Source: G963674505 sp964575975
GTDB lineage: Bacteria > Desulfobacterota > Desulfobacteria > Desulfobacterales > SKZT01
DNA length: 15,723 nt
Assembly (NCBI GenBank): GCA_964575975.1
Contig: CAZNTU010000124.1
Span: 1 to 15,723 of the forward strand
Direction: 5' to 3'
Of the stretch, positions 6,613 through 13,696 are shown one piece after another. The position numbers and the translations under genes were made by a program. The notes under the pieces were generated by a model. That model saw nothing but the letters and a program-made list of their open reading frames with translations. It ran no database searches and had not been told where the DNA came from. Positions within the stretch are counted from its first letter, which is position 1. Every line of letters begins with the position of its first letter.

Positions 6613-7761
6613 ATGGAAAACGCGAAAGGACGAATTTTAGCGATCGACGACAATCCGGCGAATCTCCACCTGCTCGGAAAGATTCTGAAAGGAGACGGCT
6701 ACGAGGTGCGCATGGCGCCCAACGGCGCGCTGGCGCTTTCGTCGGCCAGAAGGGAACCGCCCGACCTCATCCTGCTCGACATCAGAATGCCGGACATCAG
6801 CGGTTATCAAATTTGCGAAAAACTCAAGGCGGACAAAAAATTGCGCGACATCCCCGTGATTTTCATCAGCGCGCTGTTCGACCCTCTTGAAAAAGTGAAA
6901 GCCTTTTCCCTCGGCGGGGTCGATTACATTACGAAGCCGTTCAGCGCGGACGAGGCCCTCGCCAGGGTTCGTATCCACCTTGAAATCAGGTCTCTTCAAA
7001 TCCGTCTTGAGAAAAAGAATGCCGAGCTTCGCTCCATGAACGAAAAACTCAAAGAGGAAATCGAGCAGAGAAAACGGGCCGAAAAAGAAATCGTCAAGTA
7101 TCAGAATAAACTCCGCCGACTCTACGCCGAAATGACTGTTATCGAGGAGCGAGAGAGAAGCGGCATGGCCACGGAATTGCACGACAACATAGGACAGCAG
7201 CTTGCCCTTTTGAAAATGAAGCTGGGCGCCATGAAAAGAATTGCCTATGAAAACGAGGCCGGCGAACTTTACGACGAAATCTGCGGCTTGACGAACCAGG
7301 CTCTCAAAACGACCCGTACGCTCATGCTGGAGATCAGCCCGACGATGCTCTACGATATCGGTTTCGAACCGGCCATCGGATGGCTCGTGGAGCAATTCCA
7401 GATGAAACACGGCATCGAAATAAAATTCGAAAGGGACGAACAAGGCATGCTGCTCCGGGAAAGGTCCATGTTCCAATTGTTCAGGACCACGAGGGAACTG
7501 CTGCAGAACGTGGTCGAGCACTCCGATGCCGAGAACGTGAAAGTAAAAGTGAGCCGTCGAAACGAACACGTCCGGATCGTAGTGGAGGACGACGGGGTGG
7601 GCTTCGATTTTTCCCGGTTCAAGGAGAATTCCGCAGAAAACAAGAATTTCGGATTGTTCGGCATTCAGGAGCGGATGGCGGACTTGGGGGGAGAACTTGA
7701 AATCGATACCGCGCCAGGCAAGGGCACCAAGGTGGTTCTGCAAGCTCCGCTCGACATGTGA
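6613..7761 (+). CDS. Soluble response regulator/histidine kinase, REC-HisKA_3-HATPase
   Basis: 382 residues from the ATG supported by GGAGGTGA. Residues 6-120 form a receiver: acidic pocket 'IDDN' (11-14), phospho-acceptor Asp56 in 'LLDIRMP', conserved Lys108 in 'TKPF'. A coiled coil (about 128-172, 'LEKKNAELRSMNEKLKEEI') leads to a HisKA_3 dimerisation domain with 'ELHDNIGQQL' (188-197) and phospho-acceptor His190, as in NarX/DesK-type kinases. The ATP-binding domain follows, with an N box around Asn299, 'DDGVGF' (326-331) and 'GLFGIQERM' (347-355). No membrane segment is seen, so input probably arrives by phosphorylation of the N-terminal receiver. The stop codon overlaps the possible GTG start of the next gene by 4 nt, indicating an operon. 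NarX-type kinases normally act on LuxR-type regulators; none is in this window. Confidence 0.9.
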   Translation: MENAKGRILAIDDNPANLHLLGKILKGDGYEVRMAPNGALALSSARREPPDLILLDIRMPDISGYQICEKLKADKKLRDIPVIFISALFDPLEKVKAFSLGGVDYITKPFSADEALARVRIHLEIRSLQIRLEKKNAELRSMNEKLKEEIEQRKRAEKEIVKYQNKLRRLYAEMTVIEERERSGMATELHDNIGQQLALLKMKLGAMKRIAYENEAGELYDEICGLTNQALKTTRTLMLEISPTMLYDIGFEPAIGWLVEQFQMKHGIEIKFERDEQGMLLRERSMFQLFRTTRELLQNVVEHSDAENVKVKVSRRNEHVRIVVEDDGVGFDFSRFKENSAENKNFGLFGIQERMADLGGELEIDTAPGKGTKVVLQAPLDM

Positions 7762-10700
7762 AGGAAAGCGTCGCGAGGCAAGCAGTATCTCGTAACCATG
7801 AAAAACGGGAAATTCGCAACCGAAGGTTCGTTGTCCGAATGACACAAAGGCAAGCCGCCGAAAGCAACCGGATCGAAAAACGAGGCGTCCTCGGCGCCAA
7901 GCTCCTCGGCCTGATGGCCAAACGCCTTTTTTTTCCGTCCCTGATGCTATTTATCCTCGCGTTGACTCTTATAGGACACATGTGGACCCGCTCCTACGGC
8001 GTCCAGCAGATGGAACTCGCAAACACGATAGCATATTCGACGGCTTTGTTTCTGGAAAACGCCGAAAGAATGATCAAATCGGCCGCCAAACATTCCGAGG
8101 ACGCAAGCGAGAGAGAGCTGGCGTTTTTTCTAACCGCCACCCAGGATGGTTTTTCCTATTTCGACACTCTTTATGTTCTGAGCGAAAACGGAATCGTTCT
8201 TCAATCCGCGCCTTGGAAACCCTCCCTGAACGGCTTGGACATGTCCAACAACCCGCTTTTCCAAGGAATTCGCAGCAAAGAAGTTTTTTTCGTATCCCGG
8301 CCGTTCGTCTCAATACGGACCGGGGAGCCGACGGTCAGGATGGCCGTGCCGATCCGGAATGGCCGTGTCATGGCTGGAGAGCTGAATTTGGAGGCCCTCC
8401 GGAGAAACGCGTTTGCGGCGAAGCACAAACCGAGGGTCAGCGAAGTCATGATAATCGATCAATCCGGCACGTTTCTGGCGCACCCGATTCCCGAGCTTGT
8501 CCGCCAGCATGCCAGGTTTAGAGGAATTTCGGAGCTGAAAAAAACGGGGTTCGGAACCTTTAACCATATCTGCAAACACACCGGCTTTTGGAAGCTTTGC
8601 AGCCACAGCCCCGTCGAAAAGACAAACTGGCTGGTTCTCGTCCAAACGCCCATGTCGGCAATCTACCGGCCCCTTCTGCAATTCGCCGTCCCCGCCGTGC
8701 TGTTTTACGCGGCCGGCTGGCTGCTTGTCTTCCTCGCGTTTCGTAAAAAATTCGTAGATCGCATCGCGAATCCCCTCACGAAATTGTCGACCGCCGCTTC
8801 TTCCATAGCGGCCGGAAATATCTGCGCGATCGCGGACATCGAAAAAGACGACGAAATAGGCACGGTGGCGCGCGCATTCAATGTCATGACCGAAAAGCTC
8901 CGGCTTGAAATCGAAATAGAAAGACTGGCGTCCCATGTTTCGAATGTTTCCATGGAGATGACGGAGGAGCGGGCGGACGAGGAAATTGGAAAGATCCTGG
9001 AAAAAGTCGGCGCTTTTATGGGGGCGGACCGAGGTTACGTCTGTTTTTTTGCCGAAGATCCGTTCGTTATTCGAAAGACGCTTATGTGGCGAAGCAAGGG
9101 GCCTGTACAAGAGGACCAGAGCTTGTTTCCGGAAAAACTTTGGAAACGCGTGGTATCCTCCATCGTTCGACTCGACACGTTTTGCTTGTCGGAAAACGAA
9201 ATCGCCTCGTCCCTCGACCAGTACGGGAATACGGGGGCCGCCACGCCGCGAATCCAGGCCCTTGTTTGCGTTCCCATGACGTACGGCAAAACCCTCAAGG
9301 GTTTTCTGGGATTCGATTCCGCAGACAAGGAAAAGAAATGGTCGTTCGGAGAGTTGCGGCTGCCGTTTACCGTAGCGAAGATCGTCTGCAACTCCCTGGA
9401 GCGCATTAAAACCCAAGCGGCCCTGCGCCGTGCCCACGACGAACTCGAGGACAGGGTCCGGGAACGCACGGCGGAACTTGCGCTCGCGAAGGACGAAGCC
9501 GAAACCGCCAACAGGGCGAGAAGCGTCTTTTTGGCGAATATGACCCACGAGTTGCGCACTCCTTTGAACGCCATTATCGGATTTACCCGGCTGATGGCCA
9601 ACGACCCGCTGATTCCGCCCGATCAGAAGGACACTCTTCGCATCGTCAAGGAAAGCGCCGAAGATTTGCTGAAAATGATCACCAAACTCCTGGAGATGAC
9701 GAAGACGGAATCCGACAAGGTTATTCTCGAACCTTCCGATTTCGATCTTCTTCGGCTCGTTCGGGAAATGGACGAACTCATTCGGGTCCAAGCGGAATAC
9801 AAAGGATTGGAGTTTTCGGTCAAAACCCACCCGGACTTGCCCCGTTCGGTGAAAGCGGACAAAAACAAACTTCGGGAGATCCTGCTGAACTTGCTGGGCA
9901 ACGCCGTCAAGTTCACCCGAATCGGAGAGGTATCCTTGAAAGTCACGCCTTTGGTGGATGCCTTCGGGAGTTATCCGCCCGGCCTGAAGTTTTGCGTGTC
10001 GGACACAGGTCTCGGAATATCGCCCGAATACAAGGAACGGATTTTCGAGCCGTTTTTCCAAGTATCCGACGATTACGAAAGCGGCGAGGGAACGGGACTT
10101 GGCCTGTCCATCTGCCGCAAGCTCGTCTCTCTGATGGGGGGCGAAATCGCGGTGGAAAGCGAGCCGGGCAAAGGCTCCGTTTTCAGTTTCACAATCCGGA
10201 TCGAACCCGTCGATGAAAAACAACCCGAGAAGGCGCCCGAAAAAAGGCGCGTGGTCGGAATCGCGCCCGGGCAAACGCCCCCTGCGATCCTCGTGGCGGA
10301 GGACGACGAGAACAACCGGATTCTTCTTGTTCGTCTGCTTCAACTGGCCGGATTCGAGACCCGCGATGCGAAAAACGGCCTCGAGGCAGTGGAACAGTGC
10401 CAAAACTGGCGGCCCCGACTGGTGTTGATGAACACGGAAATGCCGGTCATGGACGGATACCAAGCCGCTCGCATCATAAAGAAAGGCCGGTTCGGCGTAG
10501 ACAGGATTCTGGCGGTTACCGCCGGCGTTCTGGAAGACAAAATGGAAAAAATTCGCTCTTCGGGGTTCGACGGTTTCATTGCCAAGCCTTTCCGCGAAAA
10601 CGATATTTTCGATGCCATTGAAAAACATTTCGGTATACGGTATATCCATGGTTACAACAGGTGGACGTCCGGCGATGCGGAAAGAACGAAAGCGCCGGGT

Positions 10701-10907
10701 GGCTTGAGCAAGGGATCGTTTGCAGGGCTTCCGGCCCGGTTGCTCGAAAATCTCGAAAAAGCCGTTTCCATCGGAAGCATGGACATGATTTCTCAGGTTG
10801 TGGCGGAGATTCGCGAAGAAAACCAAGCTCTTGCAGGCATACTGGAAAAACTCGCAAACGAATTCAAATACGACATTGTCTTGACGGCGTTGCACGGAGC
10901 GCAATAA
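7758..10907 (+). CDS. Membrane hybrid histidine kinase with Asn-substituted receiver
   Basis: Up to 1049 residues from GTG 7758, which overlaps the previous stop; ATG 7839 (28th codon) is a plausible alternative start, with homology-like sequence only after it. A membrane segment (57-76), an extracytoplasmic double-Cache-like sensor (about 80-305) and a second membrane segment (about 308-328) precede HAMP (about 330-385), a GAF-like domain (about 400-550), a coiled coil, HisKA with 'MTHELRTPLNAI' (His597) and HATPase with Asn711/715, 'DTGLGIS' and 'GTGLGLSI'. A C-terminal receiver (about 843-957) keeps 'AEDDE', Thr921 and Lys943 but reads 'LVLMNTEMPVMDG': Asn892 (codon AAC, 10431-10433) stands where the phospho-acceptor Asp should be. 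A helical tail of about 85 residues follows, without an Hpt His-x-Leu-Lys-Gly motif. The kinase core looks active; phosphate probably leaves to a receiver on another protein. Confidence 0.92.
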   Translation: MKESVARQAVSRNHEKREIRNRRFVVRMTQRQAAESNRIEKRGVLGAKLLGLMAKRLFFPSLMLFILALTLIGHMWTRSYGVQQMELANTIAYSTALFLENAERMIKSAAKHSEDASERELAFFLTATQDGFSYFDTLYVLSENGIVLQSAPWKPSLNGLDMSNNPLFQGIRSKEVFFVSRPFVSIRTGEPTVRMAVPIRNGRVMAGELNLEALRRNAFAAKHKPRVSEVMIIDQSGTFLAHPIPELVRQHARFRGISELKKTGFGTFNHICKHTGFWKLCSHSPVEKTNWLVLVQTPMSAIYRPLLQFAVPAVLFYAAGWLLVFLAFRKKFVDRIANPLTKLSTAASSIAAGNICAIADIEKDDEIGTVARAFNVMTEKLRLEIEIERLASHVSNVSMEMTEERADEEIGKILEKVGAFMGADRGYVCFFAEDPFVIRKTLMWRSKGPVQEDQSLFPEKLWKRVVSSIVRLDTFCLSENEIASSLDQYGNTGAATPRIQALVCVPMTYGKTLKGFLGFDSADKEKKWSFGELRLPFTVAKIVCNSLERIKTQAALRRAHDELEDRVRERTAELALAKDEAETANRARSVFLANMTHELRTPLNAIIGFTRLMANDPLIPPDQKDTLRIVKESAEDLLKMITKLLEMTKTESDKVILEPSDFDLLRLVREMDELIRVQAEYKGLEFSVKTHPDLPRSVKADKNKLREILLNLLGNAVKFTRIGEVSLKVTPLVDAFGSYPPGLKFCVSDTGLGISPEYKERIFEPFFQVSDDYESGEGTGLGLSICRKLVSLMGGEIAVESEPGKGSVFSFTIRIEPVDEKQPEKAPEKRRVVGIAPGQTPPAILVAEDDENNRILLVRLLQLAGFETRDAKNGLEAVEQCQNWRPRLVLMNTEMPVMDGYQAARIIKKGRFGVDRILAVTAGVLEDKMEKIRSSGFDGFIAKPFRENDIFDAIEKHFGIRYIHGYNRWTSGDAERTKAPGGLSKGSFAGLPARLLENLEKAVSIGSMDMISQVVAEIREENQALAGILEKLANEFKYDIVLTALHGAQ

Positions 10908-10911
10908 TTGG

Positions 10912-12915
10912 ATGGAGAAAGCGAAAGCCCGAATTCTGGCGGTTGACGACGTCCTCGACAACCTCCGTCTCATCGGAAAAATCCTCGGGGACGCCGGTTA
11001 CGAGGCACGCTTGGTCCCGAACGGACGATCCGCGCTCGTATCGGTGAAAACCGACGCTCCGGACTTGATCCTGCTTGACGTTAAAATGCCGGATTTAAAC
11101 GGATTCGAAGTCTGCAAACGATTGAAGGAAGACGAATCCGTCCGCGACATCCCGGTGATTTTCCTGAGTTCGTCGAACGAAAAAAACGACAAATCGCAAT
11201 GTTTTTCAGTCGGGGGCGTCGATTACATCGAAAAGCCTTTCCGCGACGACCAAATAATAGAACGCATAAGAATCCATCTTTATTTGCGGTCTCTTCAAGC
11301 CGGTCTTGAAAAAAGGAACGCCGAGCTGACGGAGATCAACAAAAGTCTAAGGAAGGAAATCGCCGAGAGACTGCGAGCAGAGCAAGCCGTTAAGGAGAGC
11401 GAAGAGCGTTTCAAAAAACTCCTGGAAAACGTGGCCGATCCCATTTTCGTTCACGACCCGTCGGGAAAAATCGTAATGGCGAACAACCTTGCGGCCGAAT
11501 CGTCGGGCTATTCGCGCCGGGAACTCCTGTCGATGAATATCTCGCGGCTGTATGCTGTTCCAGAAAGCCCGAAAGTCGAAACGGACCCGAGTGAAAAACC
11601 TTCCGTCGCGCGTTCCGCATCGACGGAAACTCTTTTTTTGAAAAAGGACGGCGGCACGTTTCCCGTGGAAATCCGCGCGACGCAAGTGCGGCTTGGTCGG
11701 GAAGACGTAATCGTGAACTCGGTGAGAGACATTCGAATTAGAAAGGAAGTGGAGGAGGTTCGCATACGGTCGAAGAAACTGGAATCCATAGCCGTTTTCG
11801 CGGGAGGAGTGGCGAACGACATCAACAATTTGCTGTTGGCAATCTCCGGAAACGCCAGTTTCATCGAAGAGTCTCTGTCCGGAAACGCGGCTGCGGAAAA
11901 ATGTTTGGACGAAATCAAAAAGGCCGTTCTTCGAGCAGACGAGCTTACCAGAAAAATGCTCGCCTTTTCCATCGGCGGAAAACTCGAGAAAAAGAAGGTT
12001 TCCATTGCCGATATGATAACGGAATCGGTCAAGTGCGCGGGAGCGTCCGCCGGGGTTTCCTATTTGATCGAAATGCCCGAGAATTTGCATGATGCGCATC
12101 TCGACGAATTTCAAATCAAGCTGGCCTTCGTCAATTTGCTGACCAACGCCAACGAAGCCATGCCGGATGGCGGAAAAATCATGGTGAGAGCCGAAAATCT
12201 GGAACTATACGAAGCTCTCGAAATGCGGAATTCGAGAATTCCTCCGGGAAAATACGTCAAGGTGACCGTCAAGGACGAAGGACCGGGAATTTCTCCCGAA
12301 AACATCGCCTCCATTTTCGATCCGTTTTTCAGCACGAAACCGGACGGCCCGAGCAGAGGGTCGGGGCTTGGGCTTGCCCTGGTCCATTCCGCAATAAAAA
12401 AACACGACGGCTTCATCGCCGTCGAATCCGAAGGGGGCGCGGCCTTCACCGTCTTTCTTCCCACCGACGTACCAAAGCGCCTTGGCATTCCTTCAAAGGA
12501 GAAGCCAAAAACATTCATTTGCGGCAAAAGAAAAAAGATTCTCGTCATGGACGACGAATTGTCGGTGGCGAGAGTACTCCAAAGGAGCCTTGAAAAAATG
12601 GGGTACGAAACGCAAACGACGCTGAGCGGCGAAGAAGCTTTGCGGCTTTTCGAACGCGGATTGCAATCCGGCGTGCCTTTCGATTTGGTGGTACTCGATT
12701 TGCAAATGAAAAGAGGCATGGACGGCCGAGAGACCATGGAACGCATGATGGAGCGGGATCCCGCGATCAAGGGCATCCTCTCCAGCGGTGTCCACGACAA
12801 CCCCGCAATGAAAAAATACAAGGAAAACGGCTTTTGCGAAGTCCTAGAAAAACCGTTCGATATCGAGACTTTAAAAGAGACGGTCGAAAGGGTTTTAAAT
12901 CGATTTGACTCCTAA
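10912..12915 (+). CDS. REC-PAS-kinase-REC hybrid lacking the H-box histidine
   Basis: 667 residues, starting 4 nt after the previous stop, with GGAG about 13 nt upstream. The N-terminal receiver (6-120) has 'VDD' (11-13), Asp56 in 'LLDVKMP' and Lys108. It is followed by a coiled coil, a PAS domain (about 160-285), a kinase core and a C-terminal receiver (about 541-660; 'MDDE', Asp596 in 'VVLDLQM', Lys648). The core belongs to the family whose H-box reads 'LAGGIAHDFNNLL'; here it reads 'FAGGVANDINNLL', so Asn302 (AAC, 11815-11817) replaces the phospho-acceptor His. The ATP-binding domain keeps Asn408/412, 'DEGPGIS' and 'GSGLGLAL' and may still bind ATP. There are no membrane segments. It may be a pseudokinase scaffold or allosteric partner whose two receivers take phosphate from another kinase, most simply the gene before it. 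Confidence 0.92.
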   Translation: MEKAKARILAVDDVLDNLRLIGKILGDAGYEARLVPNGRSALVSVKTDAPDLILLDVKMPDLNGFEVCKRLKEDESVRDIPVIFLSSSNEKNDKSQCFSVGGVDYIEKPFRDDQIIERIRIHLYLRSLQAGLEKRNAELTEINKSLRKEIAERLRAEQAVKESEERFKKLLENVADPIFVHDPSGKIVMANNLAAESSGYSRRELLSMNISRLYAVPESPKVETDPSEKPSVARSASTETLFLKKDGGTFPVEIRATQVRLGREDVIVNSVRDIRIRKEVEEVRIRSKKLESIAVFAGGVANDINNLLLAISGNASFIEESLSGNAAAEKCLDEIKKAVLRADELTRKMLAFSIGGKLEKKKVSIADMITESVKCAGASAGVSYLIEMPENLHDAHLDEFQIKLAFVNLLTNANEAMPDGGKIMVRAENLELYEALEMRNSRIPPGKYVKVTVKDEGPGISPENIASIFDPFFSTKPDGPSRGSGLGLALVHSAIKKHDGFIAVESEGGAAFTVFLPTDVPKRLGIPSKEKPKTFICGKRKKILVMDDELSVARVLQRSLEKMGYETQTTLSGEEALRLFERGLQSGVPFDLVVLDLQMKRGMDGRETMERMMERDPAIKGILSSGVHDNPAMKKYKENGFCEVLEKPFDIETLKETVERVLNRFDS

Positions 12916-12923
12916 CCGATCTT

Positions 12924-12941
12924 GCGGACGTTTCCGTTCGC
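12924..12941. terminator. Hairpin between convergent genes, possible terminator
   Basis: GCGGACG (12924-12930) pairs with CGTTCGC (12935-12941), 7 bp with one G-T wobble and a 4-nt loop. It lies in the 56-bp gap between the kinase operon and the convergent gene at 12972-13619. There is no T tract on either side, so termination is uncertain. Confidence 0.3.
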
Positions 12942-12971
12942 GGCATTGAACATTACACAGGAGTTGCATTC

Positions 12972-13619
12972 CTATGAAGTTTCCACCTTGAGGTTTGCGA
13001 ATCCTTTCGCACCCGAAATCCCGTTTATCGCAAGTTCCTCGAGGCTAGTCTCCTTGTCGCCCAAAACGACTCTTCCGGCCCGGCGCGCGAAATCCGGTCC
13101 GTCTTTCCTTATAAACTCCTCCAGAAGATTTTTATCCACAAAAATTCCTCTTTTAAGGAATGCGGGCCCCATTTCGGGGACCAAAAGATTGAAAAGCTTG
13201 AGATGTACCGCGCCAACTTGCGACCCGGAATCCCCGGATTCGTCTGGCCTGTACGAGATTGCGGCCCTGAAGGGCGAAAGCACGCCCCCGCTTCTGAACG
13301 TGGCGCCCACGAGCCCCGGCATCGCCGCAGACAAGGCCAATGAACAGCCGTCGCGAACGATCGCCTTTTCCATGTCGTCCACGGGCTTTCCATTCAAAAA
13401 AATCGTCTTGATTCTACCGAGCGCGTACGCGGGATCGACTCCGAACCGGTCGCAAAGCATGCTCTTGACGTTTTCACCCGTTTGCGCCACGACATGGAAC
13501 CCATGTTGCAAGAACCGGTAAAACAAATGCAGATCGCGCGGATCGACCACTATGGAAAGACTCGGATAATCCTCGACGCCAAAGCAAAACCGGCTTTCTT
13601 TTCCTTGACCTTCTACCAT
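12972..13619 (-). CDS. Unrecognised protein downstream of aldehyde oxidoreductase
   Basis: 215 residues; I do not recognise the family. No signal peptide or membrane segment is evident. The middle contains a compact small-residue-rich stretch: 'KTIFLNGKPVDD' (72-83), then 'GCSLALSAAMPGLVGATFRSGG' at about 91-112. The C-terminal third is helical and charged ('NLLEEFIRKDG'). The ATG at 13619 has GAGGA about 9 nt upstream. It follows the aldehyde:ferredoxin oxidoreductase gene on the same strand by 77 bp, so it may be a partner, maturation factor or regulator of that enzyme; MoaD/ThiS-like proteins often accompany such enzymes, but this one lacks a C-terminal Gly-Gly and is too long. The strong hairpin in the gap would lower its expression relative to the upstream gene. 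Confidence 0.75.
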   Translation of the reverse strand: MVEGQGKESRFCFGVEDYPSLSIVVDPRDLHLFYRFLQHGFHVVAQTGENVKSMLCDRFGVDPAYALGRIKTIFLNGKPVDDMEKAIVRDGCSLALSAAMPGLVGATFRSGGVLSPFRAAISYRPDESGDSGSQVGAVHLKLFNLLVPEMGPAFLKRGIFVDKNLLEEFIRKDGPDFARRAGRVVLGDKETSLEELAINGISGAKGFANLKVETS

Positions 13620-13636
13620 AGGCGAAATCCTCGATG

Positions 13637-13669
13637 AAAGGGAGTCCCCCCAAAACGGGGGCTCCCTTT
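13637..13669 (-). terminator. Strong hairpin between aor and the downstream gene
   Basis: AAAGGGAG and CCCCC (13637-13650, one unpaired T) pair with GGGGG and CTCCCTTT (13657-13669) around a 6-nt loop, giving 13 bp. On the minus strand it ends in TTT, then a ribosome site for the next gene begins about 4 nt later. It probably acts as a partial terminator or as a 3'-stabilising stem for the aor transcript. On the plus strand TTTATTT follows, so it may also stop opposing transcription. Confidence 0.7.
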
Positions 13670-13696
13670 ATTTCCGGAATTAATTCTTTCCAATCC

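Noticed and set aside
8310..10973. 887-codon open frame on the minus strand
   Set aside because: It lies opposite the membrane hybrid kinase, whose domains are unmistakable; the antisense product shows no family motifs.
10960..11400. Gene 3 start region as a frameshifted continuation of gene 2
   Set aside because: Gene 2 ends after a complete receiver and helical tail, and gene 3 starts with its own ATG and full receiver, so these are two genes rather than one broken gene.
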